Shown here one piece after another: positions 12,611-24,345 of a stretch of 64,000 bases of DNA (its first letter is position 1; the number at the start of each line of letters is the position of its first letter). The DNA comes from Pseudeuparius sepicola. Taxonomy: Eukaryota; Arthropoda; Insecta; Coleoptera; Anthribidae. The stretch is from assembly GCA_963920635.1 (NCBI GenBank), contig OY987299.1, positions 65,578,692 to 65,642,691 on the forward strand. Direction: 5' to 3'. Under the pieces are notes generated by a model. That model was given only the letters and a program-made list of their open reading frames with translations, ran no database searches and was not told where the DNA came from. The position numbers and the translations under genes are program-made.

Positions 12611-13276
12611 TATAGTGTCTCACTTAATAGTGAAAGAACCTTATACCTAACTACTTTAATTTTTAACCGACCAGAACAAAATTTTTACCAAAGGTAGGCG
12701 GCACTGTTGCCTTCTTATTTCCAAAAATGTTGTTGTCTACTCCAAAGTCAAAGCCACCTCCAATGCCACAATCGAGGCTAAAAAATTTGCTAAAAAAAGT
12801 TGTTCAAAATCCAAGATTTTGTCAAAATAAAAAAATACTAAATAAAAAAAATGAAAAGTGTGCCATGGAAGTTTTGAAGACAAGTTGTTTGCTGTCGTGT
12901 CTATTGTCATTTATTGCCTTCAAAACTTCCATGGCACACTTTTCTAAACACAGAAAATTATTAAATTGCTATTTTTGGACTTTAATTTTTTTATTTAATA
13001 TTTTTGATTTTGACAAAATTTTGGATTTAGGGTTCTGGATCGATTCTAACAATTTAATTTAGTAATTTTTTTGAAGAAAAAATGCCTAATATGACTTTGG
13101 GATTTTTCGCCTCGATTGTGGCATTTCAGGTGGCTTGGACTTTGGAGTAAGCAACTAATTTTTTGGAAATAAATAGGCAACAATGCCATCTACCTGTGGT
13201 AAAAATTTCGTTCTGGTCGGTTAAAAATTAAAGAAGTTATAAGGTTGTTTCACTATTAAGTGAGACCCTCTGTATA
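12611..13276. mobile_element. foldback element, about 666 bp
   Basis: Arms of about 300 bp (about 12614-12880 and 12919-13272) are imperfect complements: GTCTCACTTAATAGTGAAA at the left end, TTTCACTATTAAGTGAGACC at the right, and shared AACCGACCAGAAC blocks inside. The loop is only about 40 bp (12881-12918), closed by GTGCCATGGAAGTTTTGAAG and its complement. Ends lie beside TATA, suggesting a TA-targeting MITE; the left tip appears to have lost a few bases. Confidence 0.8.
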
Positions 13277-14005
13277 ATATCATAGAAGAACCTAATACGA
13301 CAAGAAAACCAATTACATGGTAAATATCTGACCCCCAAAAAGGAGCCTCGTTAGTATAGAGTGGCTATTTCGAGACCAGCTTAGGCCCATCGTTGCCACA
13401 TCTAGCACCCACGGTTGTCACAGCAATAGACATATGCACATTTTTGGTTTTCGATGTGAGCTTGACTGTAGTTTGTGGAGGTGGCAGCAGCGTTTGCCAT
13501 TTTGGTCAGTTTGGTCACTATACTGCAAACACTACACCAGTTTATTTCCTTGAGGCATTTTAAGTGCTTTCATAAGAATTGACAGTCTTGTCAAAGCAGA
13601 TTCTTCTATGATGATATTCACTGACAATTCAAATCAAATCAAATAAATCTTTATTTCTGGCCCTCAAACAGTAACAAGTACTAGCACCACAATTAAAAAT
13701 ATTACATTTATATTCAAATTTAGAGCCCTGAAGAAGAAATTAAGAGTTCTCTTTTTAGTACCTAGTCATCTTACACCAAATTTATATTTAAAACCAGTGC
13801 TGAGTAAAACATTATAAATTTTTATGTTAGTACTTGCACACAGAAAATTGTACCGTGTGATCGCGAATTGACAATGCAATTTCTTGAAACATGTGCTTCG
13901 TTAAATTATTGCAACAAGAACTTGCATTGTAAAAAATGGGCTTTAAAGTAGTTCAGTTGCATTGACTACACCTTATTTTCATGTCTGACTGCCAATTATA
14001 CAAAC
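13277..14005. other. intron next to IPO5 exon 3; LINE 3' tail
   Basis: Bases 13630-13960 read on the minus strand look like a LINE 3' end: AATAAAG followed by a short repeat tail (ATTTG units, 13632-13650 plus strand). A weak inverted pair ATATCATAGAAGAA / TTCTTCTATGATGATAT at 13276 and 13600 may mark another small element. No coding feature apart from the exon at 14006. Confidence 0.4.
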
Positions 14006-14186
14006 CTGCTGTCCGGATTCCAAAGTTCTTCTGTTCTCCAAGAGAAACAAACTGCCAATCGTCATCTCCTTCCACTCCTTGAAGGTCATCGTTATCTAAT
14101 AAAGCAATATCAGGCTTCATAGAGGCGGTTTTAATTACAGGTGCCATGACCAATGGAAGGTATGGTTCGAAATTTTTCCCCAGAAC
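14006..14186 (-). CDS. IPO5: IPO5 exon (importin-5), third in window
   Basis: 181-bp exon on the minus strand, 60 codons plus one base. It begins VLGKNFEPYLPLVMAPVIKT directly after a TTATTAG acceptor and ends GIRTA plus G before the donor GTTTGT. It continues the importin-5 order without a gap after SAWSRICK. Typical features are the acidic insert DNDDLQGVEGDDDWQFVSLG and the EQKNFGIRTAG segment, which follows the acidic loop in this family. The apparent ATG inside the exon is an internal Met, not a start. The next exon should begin by finishing a Gly codon. I could not find it between 1 and 14005, so that intron is at least 14 kb. Confidence 0.93.
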
Positions 14187-14399
14187 CTAATAAACATGTA
14201 AAACACTTTTACTTTAAGTTCCAGACAAGTGATGGTTATAGTGTTAGCGGCACATTGATGATTCTTGAAATAAATGGCAATTTGTGATACCAAGGTGCCA
14301 CTTGGTACAGTTGTTCCTTAGACCCATTTGGTCGATTTGGCCCAAAGAACACTCGACATTTTCCGTGTGGGTACATTTTATAGGGGGGGAGAGGAAATT

Positions 14400-14545
14400 T
14401 AATGTTATAATTAAAAAAAAAATAAAAAATGGCCCAGAGACGTGAGCTGGATGTCAATTCCACATGATTCTGACTCGAGGAATCGAACCGTAGCCCCAGA
14501 ATGCAATCCGAGAACCGGAAGTCGGCCGACCGGTGGCCGACCCGT
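14400..14545 (-). repeat. possible tRNA-derived SINE fragment
   Basis: On the minus strand a match to the pol III B box, GGTTCGATTCC (plus 14481-14491), lies downstream of a GC-rich stretch and upstream of an A/T-rich tail (plus 14410-14430). I could not place a convincing A box, so this is tentative. Neighbouring 14187-14400 and 14546-14760 show nothing recognisable. Confidence 0.25.
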
Positions 14546-14761
14546 GGCCGATTAATGTTTCTAACGCACATAGGGGTCATGTGATATGCTGATACTTATG
14601 TTTTATGGCATCGAAAGTGACCTGCAGCCACTGAAAGTGGACTCTAGGCACAGGGAGGGAGCTCCAGGCACCAGAAGAAGCTCCCATGCTTCACTTCCTG
14701 AAGATGATGAACAACAATACACTAAAATTATTATTTATTTAATAAAGTTTCAATATATATA

Positions 14762-14980
14762 TTAACGTAAAATATCTAATAAATCATTGCTTCTATTAAC
14801 AAGTAGGGGATATTCAAATGGTTATTTTTATAAAAATAAACAACAACATAACAAAAACATAAACAACGTCAAAGAATGTTGATATAAAGTTATCAATCGC
14901 TTTAAGGATAGTCAAGTAGGTACTTCGCCAACCTACTTGTCGAGTGTGTTAATAGAAGCAATGATTTATTATTTTACATT
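14762..14980. repeat. inverted repeat, about 48-bp arms
   Basis: 14762-14808 and 14932-14980 are complementary (core AATCATTGCTTCTATTAA and complement), around a 120-bp spacer. Likely a small MITE; no clear target duplication. Confidence 0.6.
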
Positions 14981-15004
14981 GAGATATACAGGATGTCTAC
15001 TTTT

Positions 15005-15574
15005 AAACATACAGTGTGTCCCAATTTGATACTGGACACCTCAGAAATATATGAAGGGCAAGGAAAACAAATGGTCTATATTTTTTATTGGTAGTACCAA
15101 GGAGAGTATCTCATAGGCGGTGGTATTTGGATGGGGTAATTATTTCATGGCCTGCTATGATTTTTTAAAATAGCAAATTTTCAGGAAACCCTTTAGGGAT
15201 TTTTTCCAACAAAATCTTATTATGAAAACTTGTTCAGAATGAAAAACTGAGAAGATTCGCAAAATTTCAAAAGGCTGGGCCTACTTTGATTTTTAGATGT
15301 ATCTCCCACTTTTATCTTAGAAAAGTGTCCTTTCTGGACCTTTCAAGTCAAAATTTCATTTTTTTCACGATGATCAAGTTTCTTTAATAACATTTTGACG
15401 TGAAAGCTCCAGAAAGGACACATTTCTAAGAAAAAAGTGGGAGAAAAAGGCGAAAAAGTTAAAAATCAAAGTAGGCCTAAACTTTTGAAATTTTGCAATT
15501 CTACTCAGTTTTTCATTCTGAACAAGGTTTCTTAATAACATTTTGTCGTAAAAAAATCCCTAATAGGGTTCCTT
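15005..15574. mobile_element. foldback element with hairpin arms, right end lost
   Basis: Arms 15183-15354 and 15392-15574 pair almost throughout (AAACCCTTTAGGGAT with ATCCCTAATAGGGTT; CTTTCTGGAC with the GTCCAGAAAG-like complement) around a 37-bp loop. A transposon-like tip (CAGTGTGTCCCA) sits at about 15012, but no matching right tip is present; GC-rich sequence leading to an R1-type LINE follows at once. Confidence 0.6.
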
Positions 15575-15669
15575 GACCACCAGGGGGGTGACATCAAGGA
15601 TCCGGCAGGGGATACTGGGGTTGCCTCTGGTGCCCCCCCTCACGGGGGGGTGAACCGGAGGTAATCCTG

Positions 15670-17866
15670 GACGCCTGCAGCCTCTAGGCTCTGCAGGGTG
15701 CTCTCGAGTGATCCTCTGTCAAAACTGGGCAGCATTCGCAATGGGGAGGGTGAGTTTACCTCAACCCCACGTGATACCCTGCTTCATTTGTTGACCACTC
15801 ACTTCCCGGGTTCCACATTGGGTCACGGGGAGGGCGCTGTGAGTGGCCCGCCAACCACGGACTACGGCACGGCGACCAGGGTGGTTACCGAAGAAAGGGT
15901 CAGATGAGCCATCGGATGCTTCTCACCTTACAAGGCAGCCGGGCTGGATGGGGTCTTCCCGGCTCTTCTTCAGAGGGATGGAGGGGCACTCACCGGACCA
16001 CTGGTAGGGGTGTTTCGAGCGTCTGTGGCCAGGGGGCACGTTCCCTGGCAGTGGATGCAGATTAGGGTGATTTTTATCCCCAAGCCAGGGCGCAGTGACT
16101 ACACTGAAGCCAAGGCCTATAGACCCATTAGGCTCACCAGCTTCTTAATGAAAGCTTGCTCTCAATGACCCTCTGTGTCCCACCCAGCATGCGTACCAGA
16201 TGGGCAGGTCCGTGGATTCGGCCATGCACCGTCTTACCGCAAGGCTGGACGAGGGACTGGAGGGGGATCACTCTCGGTGGGGGTCTTTCTAGACATAGAG
16301 GGGGCCTTCGACAACACGTGGTGGACCCGATCCATGCTCACTGTCAGGGCGGTCGAGGCCGACCTGTGCGGGGAACGAGTGACAGTCAACGCATCGAGAG
16401 GCTGTCCTCAGGGGGGAGGTTGTCCCCCCTTCTTTGGTGCATGGTGGCTGATGGGCTACTGCGAATCCTGGAGGAGGAGCAGGGGGTTTACGTACAAGCG
16501 TACGCAGACGACATAGTGATCTTAGTTCAGGGTACCGATGTAGGGCTTCTAGAAGAGCTCCTTAATGGAGCTCTGAAGAGGTTCTCGCGCTGGTGCGAAA
16601 TGAACAGATTAAGTGTCAACCCAAATAAGGTTGAATTGGTGCTAGAGAGAGAGAAGAGAAGGGTGGACCCGGTTCCTCGGATAGAGCTGCGCGGGGTTCA
16701 CCTTGAGGATAGGAAGAGGGTTAAATATCTGAGGGTCCGGCTGGACTCCAGACTGACCTTCGAGGAGCATATCCTCATGAGGACCAAGAAGGCGTGCAAC
16801 GCACTCTGGGCGTGTCGCATAGCCGTTGAAACCTCGTGGGGATAGAGTCCTGGGACCATGCTCTGGATTTACAGGGCGATGATTGTTCCCATGATTTCTC
16901 ATGGGGCCGTCGCGTGGTGGACCGGCACTCGCAGGACTAGACCACGGACGGCGTTGGACAAAATACAGCGTCTTGCCTGCTTGTGCATCACGGGCACCCA
17001 GAGGACCACGCCCACCCGGGCCTTAGAAACCCTGGTGGGGCTGCCTCCGTTGGGCGCCGTACGAGGCGGCCAAGGCGGCCCTAAGATTAGAGGGTCTCAA
17101 CCTCCATCGGCCGCTGTGGTCAGAGCTGAGGGAGGAGGTGCCAATCCCGGAAATGAGAAGGGATGTGCAGACTCCTTCCATCGGCTTACACGGTCGACTT
17201 CAATTTGTCTTTCCAGACAGGGAGGGGTGGGCGGAAGGGAATAGTGACACCCAAGGCGGGCTCGTCTGGTATACAGACGGATCCAAAATGGGGAATGGAA
17301 CGGGGGCCGGGGCCTTTTGTCAGGGACTGGCCAGGAGGCTGACCACCTCCCTTGGGGAGCACACCACCGTGTTTCAGGCGGAGGTGTTCGCCATCATGAT
17401 GGGAGCAGAGGAATCGCTCAGGCTTAGAATCAGGGGCCGGAGGCTGACTTTCTGCTCTGACAGCAAAGCGGTATTACTGGCGCTGAGAGCTAACCGTACT
17501 TGGTCCCCATTGGTGCAAGACTGTAGAACGAGTTTGCTCAGATTGGTAGCTGAAGGGAACAGGGTCATTCTATCGTGGGTGCCCGGTCACGCGGGCATAG
17601 CGGGGAAGGAGACTGCGGACCTACTGGCTAGAGAGGGATCCATGAGAAGACTGGTGGGGCCAGAACCAATATTGGGGATTGCACCACGGGTCGCAATTGG
17701 AGCCCTGGACGAATGGCTGCATGGCAGGTTCGTCGAGGAGTGGCGCAGGGCTGCGTCTGCCTAGAACAGAGTTGAGGGGAGTGGTGGGGGTCCTCACAGG
17801 GCACTGCTGCCTGGCTCGCCACCCGCACCTTATACGGGTAGGAGGGGAGTCTGAGTGCAGATGGTG
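15670..17866 (+). mobile_element. R1-type LINE copy (ORF2: RT and RNase H), truncated both ends
   Basis: Diverged relative of the 25.2-kb element. It starts in the ORF2 linker (CRVLSSDPLSKLGS-like, about 15695) and includes RT (VYVQAYADDIVILVQ near 16490-16535), the MIVPMISHGAVAWW thumb, and RNase H (YTDGSKMGNGTGAGAF near 17270, QAEVFAIMMGAEESL, DSKAVLLALRANR, WVPGHAGIAGKETADLLA). It stops inside the cysteine motif at CRWCL (about 17866). About 40 bp are missing near 16155, and there are several frameshifts. 15575-15670 is GC-rich and may belong to it. The broken right edge abuts gypsy sequence. Confidence 0.85.
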
Positions 17867-17939
17867 TCTATGGAGTATTGTGTATAGGCGCTTGTATGCC
17901 TGCCGTGGTTTCAGCACAGCCACAACTGGGCACTCCTCA

Positions 17940-18536
17940 AGTTGGTGGCGCTCCGAGGTTTGTACTTGTTTGAGAGGTACAGGCGGTGAATGGGCAGCTA
18001 TCAAAGAGCCTACCTTGAAAACTGTCGAGGATTTTGAAAATTTCTTATTGGCTAGATTTTGGGGGTAGACAGACAAAGGGACCTTTATCTTGAGTTGATT
18101 GATGGTCGTTATGAGACAGGTAGTCGCTCAGAGTATTTTCCTAATTTAATTAATAAAGCCGGGTACTTATCTGAGGGTATCACGGAGAATAAACTTATCT
18201 CTATGTTAACAAAACATTTTGATTCATACATACATACGTCAGATTGGCGAAACTTATGTGTCTGAGAGTAGCAACTCGAATATACCACGTGATACAAATA
18301 ATTTGCAAATTACATTATATCCACAGCATGACAACGAAGGTAATAGTGTTGGAATTGGGTATGTAAACACAAAGCTTCTGCTGACGGCGAGCAAAATGTG
18401 CTTAGATTTATGTACGAGGGAGAACGACATGAAATAAGTTTTAATGAGCATGAAAATACCGATAGAGATTCAGTGAGTATTAATCTTATCTACAAAAATG
18501 AGGAAGCGATAAGTATTTTTACAAATTCACTCCTCA
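17940..18536 (+). pseudogene. gypsy gag fragment
   Basis: 17940-18280 translates, with frame changes, as a capsid-like segment: LRGTGGEWAAIKEP, VEDFENFLLARFWG, RSEYFPNLINKAGYLSEGI and MLTKHFDSYI. This matches the retrotransposon gag pattern in which an RFW motif is followed by a (S)EYF helix and a KHF motif. Frame breaks fall near 18060 and 18245. Downstream 18280-18536 stays mostly open in shifted frames and probably covers the gag-protease linker. The frame is cut at 18537-18544 by the hAT target site. Confidence 0.65.
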
Positions 18537-18732
18537 ACACCGGCCAAGGGCGTAGATAGCTTTTTCTTCCGGTGGGGGTAATGGTAATACCTACTATTTA
18601 TAGTTCGTCTGTTGCCCAATTATTAGGTTTAGTGCGATTTTATAGGTGGGCAGGTATGCATAAGTAAAGACTATTATAAAGCCAAATAAAACCAACACTA
18701 GTAATATATTGAATAACAATATAGGTACTATA

Positions 18733-20204
18733 CAGGGTGAGTTTTTTTCGATGCCCACTATGGGGATCTCGGAAACTAGCAGAGCTAGAACAAAGGTTAA
18801 ATGGGGAAATAATTGCAGTTTTCAATGCTCAATCTAATGCCCCTTTTGGATTTTTAAAAAAGTTCATGGCTCACTAGATATTTTGAAAAGAGTGATTTTT
18901 TGCTATTTCATCAGATCTCTGTAGCTCCGTTATTTCTGATTATACAGAAAAACTGTAGAGACAAAAATTGTAGATAATTTTGGACTTAATGAGATAATCT
19001 GATCCAATTTTTGTGTTGTTTGTGATTTTTGATATATGACATAAACTTGTGTTTTTTTTTAATGTAAATCGTAGTTGGCTGTAACCTTATCAAATCGGAC
19101 ATTTTTTTAGCTTTCCAAAGATATAATACTCGGCATAGTTATTATAAAAAATAAAAGAGCTATGGCTAATTTTCTGATTTTTTTCTAAATTTTCACATAG
19201 TCAGCCATGGAATATTTTCATAATTACGTTCTATTTTATAATTAGACATAAAAATATTTTGTTTTTAGTTGGTAACAAAATGTAACAAAATAAAACAAAA
19301 ATTAAAAAACGCAAATTCAAATTATTATTATTTTAAAAGGTCACCTTTTAAAATAAAAAAGGTGTTCAAACAATCCACCATTATTATTTATGCAAATATT
19401 ACATCTTTTTAAAGCTGAATTTTTCACTTTTCTTAGAGAGCGCCTGTCAATTGCTTCTAAAACAGCTGCTCTTAATTCAACAATTGTCTCATATTTTATT
19501 TTGTACTGTTCCCCACAAAAAGAAATCCAAAACAGACAAATCGGGGGATCGGGACTGCCAGGAAATAGGTCTATTTCTCCCTATCCAACTGTTTGGATAG
19601 AGCTGATCTTGGTAATTTCTTACGGGCAAATAATAATTATGTGTTGGAGCTCCATCATGATAATTTTTGTTTTATTTTGATACATTTTGTCACCAGCTAA
19701 AAATAAAATATTTGGAAGTTCGAAGTATGTCTTATTATTCGATAGAATGTATTTATGAAAATATTCCATGGCTGACTATGTGAAAATTAAAAAAAAATCA
19801 GAAAATTAGCCTTAGCTATTTTATTTTTTATAATAACTAGGTATGCCGAGTATTATATTTTTGGAAAGCTCAAAAAATGGCCGATTTGATAAGGCCACAG
19901 CCAACTATGATTTTCATTAAAAAAACAAGTTTATGTCATATCTCAAAAATCACAAACAACATAAAAAAATGGATTAGATTATCTTATTAAAGCCAAAATT
20001 ATCTACAATTTGTCTCTACAGTTTTTCTGTATAATCAGAAATAACGGAGCTACAGAGATCTTATGAAATAGCAAAAAGTCACACTTTTCAAAATATCTAG
20101 TGAGCCATGAACTTTTTTTGCAATTCTTTCCCCATTTAACCTTTGTTCTAGCTCTGCTAGTTTCCGAGATCCCCATAGTGGGCATCGAAAAAAAACTCGC
20201 CCAG
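18733..20204. mobile_element. 1.47-kb foldback with mariner fragment in its loop
   Basis: Arms 18733-19252 and 19727-20204 (about 500 bp each) are clear reverse complements, e.g. TTTTTTTCGATGCCCACTAT at the left tip and its complement at the right; tips CAGGGTGAG / CTCGCCCAG. Flanks share ATA (18730-18732, 20205-20207). It lies wholly inside the hAT element. Confidence 0.88.
19396..19680 (-). pseudogene. mariner-type transposase C-terminal fragment
   Basis: The foldback loop read on the minus strand gives WIGRNRPISWQSRSPDLSVL and then DFFLWG, the carboxy catalytic motif of the mariner-like transposases seen elsewhere in the window, followed in other frames by an ETIVELRAAVLEAI helix. It has stops and frameshifts and no upstream core. 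This supports a mariner origin for the foldback. Confidence 0.65.
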
Positions 20205-20417
20205 ATACTTAAAACAAAGAACAATAAAACAAACTCAAAATAAAAAATGATAAAAAATATAAAAATAAAATATATACTTTTTCTTTGATGAAAACAGAAA
20301 CAAAAAAAAAATAACAAGGAAAAAAATAAATCAGTCTTTAAAAAACCTAACTAATCTTAAAAAAACATTTATAAAGTAAAAAAATCAGTCAAAATATATC
20401 CACACATAAACCAGTAT

Positions 20418-20639
20418 TTATAGAACTAAATCTAAAATCCTTTTGTTACTGTTATTGGCAAATCTGTTTAGCACCGCTTTAGGGCAAGGTATATCCCTGT
20501 GAATATTATGTAAAAGCGCCAATCCTACAAGCCTCTCCTGTCCCATAGTGGACCTCAACCAAGATTTGAGTCTTTTTAAAGATGAAAAACTTCTTTCGGC
20601 CGAGGCAACACTTACAGGCAGTGTACACAGAATTTTCAA
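20418..20639 (-). pseudogene. hAT transposase C-terminal dimerisation domain
   Basis: A 73-residue minus-strand frame contains the diagnostic hAT C-terminal block: LPVSVASAERSFSSLKRLKS, then LRSTMGQERLVGLALL and NIHRDI. In intact transposases this hydrophobic helix pair mediates dimerisation and closes the RNase H-like fold. The DNA-binding zinc finger and catalytic core upstream are absent, their place being taken by the foldback at 18733-20204 and uninformative sequence, so the copy could not transpose itself. Confidence 0.88.
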
Positions 20640-20857
20640 AAGTTCATATATTTTTGGAATTTGGCAGACTTTCTTTGCTTTACTTTAGTTTTTTTACAGA
20701 GTTCATTATAAAAATTAATAATAGAATAATATTTTTATTTTCTATTATAGACGTGTTGTGGTAATAGCCCAGTGGTTAAGGTTCTTTATTTTGTTCTTGG
20801 GGGGGGGGTAGTTCCCTCTACCCCCCCCCCCCCCGTATCTACGCCCTTGACACTGGC

Positions 20858-22301
20858 AATGCACCAATACTGTAGCGAGGATATAAATGCGGTTGTTGCT
20901 AAAGCTGATAGGGGAAAAGTGCTAAAAGAAAATTTTCAGGATTTATTAGAATCCTTTTCTGACATTTTTCGGAATGTCCGGGACATATCGCAATGTATTA
21001 TCACGAAGTGGAAATAACAGATGATACACCCTTTAACTGTACTTCCTATCCAATCCCATATGTATACAGAGACGAGGTGAGGTGGCAGATTAGAGAAATG
21101 CTTGATTGGGGGATAAATTATATTTCGCCACTTGTGATTAATACAAAAAAAGATAAATCTGCTCGAATTTGTTTGGACGCTAGAACACTTAACGAACGTA
21201 TGAGAAAGGATTTTGTGAACCCACCGAACCAAAATAACCTTTTAATTTAAAAAAAGGGCAGATTTTAAGTACTATTGACCTTACGGCTGCATACTGGCAA
21301 ATTCATATTCGGAAGGAACATTCAAAATATGTAGGTTTGATTCATGAGGGAGAAACCTACACATTTTAGCGGCTACCATTTGGGTTGTCCACTTCGATGG
21401 CCAGCCTGATTCGATGTCTTAATTTTTTAATGATAATTTTTGAGAAACTGCGTGCTCAATGTATCACCGTTAAATTACACGTCAATTTATTCATGATAAA
21501 ATTGTTTTTGGGGCATGTTATTTCCAGTGAGGGTATTTCTTTGGGTCCATCTAGGGTGAATTCAATTGTGAGATTTCTATCTCCGCGCAATATTAAAAAA
21601 CTGTGTGGATTCTTAGGGCTCGTCAATTATGAGCAGAGTTTCTGCGATAAGTATTCGGTCGTAACGGTAACGTTATTGTGTTTGTTAGAAAAGGGCATAC
21701 CTTGGCAATGGGACAAACCGGAAAGATATGGGTTTTTAAAAATAAAGAATGCTTATTTACAATGCACTATGGTGATAAAACATTTTATATACAGAGTAAT
21801 AGTTGAAACTATGCAGTGGGTGGTTCTTTATTTCAGCTAGCTAACAATAATGACAGACAGGTAGGGGCATACACTCGTGATTTTGTATGATCACAAAAGT
21901 CTTAGCTACAGAATGTCTTGCAAATTAAAATCAGCTCGTCTTACACAATGGATTTTATTTGATCAAGAATTTAATTTTGAAAATTGAATATTGTGCTGGT
22001 TCTGAGAACATTGTAGCGAATAGACATTCACGTTTTCCTGCTAGAGAAAATTCTAAAGTGCATCCAGAGGCGTCGGGGGACCCTCATATTTTGTTGATGG
22101 GGTTAATCAAGAATTACGATGATTTTTAAATTCAATTTTAAGGTTCTAAGGGGTGATTGATTGAAGATGATTGGATAAAATTAAAAATTCGTTTCCTAGA
22201 AAATTTCCAGAGTAAACCGATAGTTATCGCGTAGAAGCAATTGCGCATTCTTGACCGGTTTATGATACATGAAGGTCTTTTATTTATTCATGGTGATGAT
22301 T
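20858..22301 (+). pseudogene. gypsy reverse transcriptase and RNase H, broken
   Basis: The sequence resumes after the hAT insertion (ENFQDLLESFSDIF, 20925-20965), then RT: TSYPIPYVYRDEVRWQIREM and ICLDARTLNERM near 21170, LSTIDLTAAYWQIHI near 21265, and RLPFGLSTS near 21370. The YxDD catalytic segment that should follow is missing; the sequence jumps from CLN near 21420 to the connection region (FLGHVISSEGI, LCGFLGLVNY). RNase H remains are seen near 21900-22040 (DHKSLSYRM, RLTQWILFDQEFNF, ENIVANRHSRFP), then the start of the integrase zinc domain. Several stops and frame changes. Confidence 0.75.
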
Positions 22302-22309
22302 TAAATAAG

Positions 22310-24337
22310 CAGGGTTGCCATTCTAATTTTGCTTTAAAAAGGTGACTTTAGTGACCATTTCTGAGAAAAATTTTTATTTTTAAGTGGCTCGTTTACGGGA
22401 AAAAAGTGACTTTTAGTGACTTTCGGCCATGTCTTCCTAAAGGAATAAATTAAATATTTGAAAATGTTTTGGAATATAGATAATAGGTATCGGTGTGACA
22501 GTAGCAAATGACATGTATCAGATTTTGTAATTTTTATTAAAACATATATAGAGTAACTCATCAGGAAATATAAAACAAAAGAAATATAAATAAAAAATCC
22601 CAGGTAATCCCAGGTATAACACCATAAGAACCAGCCTTTTCATCTGTAGTTAAACTTTGAACCCAAACTTATCTGCGATTGAGTTAAAAGTTTAACTACA
22701 AGTGAAAAAAAAAAAACTTAAGTGTTCAAATAATTGTTTGCAATAGACAGTTGATCGTTTATTATACCTTGAATCTTGCAAAACAATTTTTACGTTAAAA
22801 AACTTTCTTTCAAAAAATAATTTAGATATGATTAGACAGTAGTTGAGCAAGCGATGATACCTAGTTTGTTTTGTACTCGAAAGTTCGTTCGTTGTTAAAG
22901 ACTAGAGAGTTAAAAAATCAATATACCAGATGTTAATTAAGCATACAAACTTTAAGGTTGTTCAGATCGTTTTTTCTAACTTTTTTGTAAGTTACGGAAT
23001 TTTTAAAATAAGAGAAATTTTACTTACATATTCAAAGGCCTGCAATTTAAAATCAGACAAAAAATTTAAAAAAAGGGCTACTAGTCAACCTAGATATAAG
23101 TGTTTTGTTAGAGTGTACCAAATATTAATTGAAAAGAAAAATATTTAGACCCAAATTCTATGTCCGCAAAAAATTAATGTTTTTTTGTCATAAATTCCAA
23201 ACTGGAACAAAAATTTCAAAATAAAAGTTGATTTATCATTCGACAAACTACTATTCTTACGTGCCATTTGGAAAACAAAAAAGTTCGAAAAAACTATATG
23301 AACCACTGTAAGGAAAGCTTACTTTATTTTAAAACAAAAACTTCCTTAAATGACTTCGTTTTGAAAATACAGTGTTGAAAAATGTTGATGAAATGGTTGA
23401 ATTAAAAATAATTTAATGCTTTCAAAATATTTAAACAACTTTTAATGGCTGCCGTTTTAATTAAAAAAAAAACAAATAAACAAAAATAATCTGTGTATCG
23501 TATTACCTACATTTGAAAAAAATCTCTGCCTTATTAATTTTTTTTTAACTTTAAACCACGGAGCAGGTTATCCCTGTGCATGCCTCTTCTAACATGATAA
23601 AAAAAGTTTTTGGCTTAAAAGTACACTTTAATGAATTGAAACTGTGCACCAAATTTGAATTTGATATGACTTGGCATTTTCAAATTATTAAAGGAAAACT
23701 TCTTTATAAAAAATCAACATCCTAAACGACGCCTTTCAGGACCTATATTTATATTAACTTTTTGTTTTAAAATCAAGTAAGCTATAATTACCTTCTTCTC
23801 TCGTTTCACTGGTTCTTATTGCCATGTTTTAAGTTTTAATAGAATAAACTCATGATACAATAAACATCATGGAATAAACTCAATTATAAATAATACAGAG
23901 CAGGTGAACATTAACCCATAAATGTTGGCCGTGCTATCCAGTGGGCTAGCGCAATAGCGCGAAAACGGAAATTTTAAAGGTATTGGGTGGCGCAGCGAGG
24001 CGCAAGCGGCAACCCTCCATCGGCGATAAGGCCAATAAAGTTGTAGGCAAAATGCGATACAATCAAAATGTTAAAGAGTTTTGGGTTAAGGCAAAAACTA
24101 CACACACTGGCAAATTTAAAGAGATTTTGATTTATTTTCCGAATTAAGTGATTCATTTGGTCTTTGGTGGAAAAAAATGAAAAAAAAAACTATTTTTGTC
24201 TCTCTTTCTTTAAATTCAAATTTGCCGGTGTGTTCAGTTTCGCGTATTAATGTGACTTTTAGTGACCTTTCTTTAAAAAGTGACTTTTTAGTGACTACTT
24301 ATTAAAAGTCACTTTTAGCGACCCTGTGGCAACCCTG
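22310..24337. mobile_element. 2.03-kb hAT-type non-autonomous element
   Basis: TIRs CAGGGTTGCCA (22310) and TGGCAACCCTG (24337), flanked by TAAATAAG (22302-22309) and TGAATAAG (24338-24345): an 8-bp duplication with one mismatch. Subterminal AGTGACTTTTAGTGAC-like repeats occur several times within 150 bp of each end (e.g. 22341, 22409, 24254, 24283), the likely transposase-binding sites. The interior is AT-rich without a recognisable transposase. An 11-bp inverted pair (ATAAGAACCAG at 22627, CTGGTTCTTAT at 23810) may mark a further small element. Inserted in gypsy integrase. Confidence 0.88.
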
Positions 24338-24345
24338 TGAATAAG

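Larger units (their letters stand above)
18545..20849 (-). mobile_element. hAT transposon, defective, with 8-bp target duplication
   Basis: Ends CAAGGGCGTAGATA (18545) and TATCTACGCCCTTG (20849) are inverted repeats. They are flanked by ACACCGGC (18537-18544) and ACACTGGC (20850-20857), an 8-bp duplication with one mismatch, as expected for hAT. Only the last transposase domain survives. A subterminal run of G (about 20800-20810) and C (20821-20834) lies near the right end. It is inserted in gypsy gag-pol and itself hosts the 18733-20204 foldback. Confidence 0.92.

Noticed and set aside
20003..20317. 104-residue minus-strand frame
   Set aside because: Falls in a foldback arm with low-complexity Phe/Ile; not a gene.
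20795..20840. G10 and C14 runs as a telomere-like or regulatory signal
   Set aside because: They are subterminal sequence of the hAT element and probably simple slippage tracts.
23930..24000. GC-rich stretch with GGGCTAGCGCAATAGCGC as a tRNA-like or SINE promoter
   Set aside because: No B box at a suitable distance and no tRNA fold by eye.
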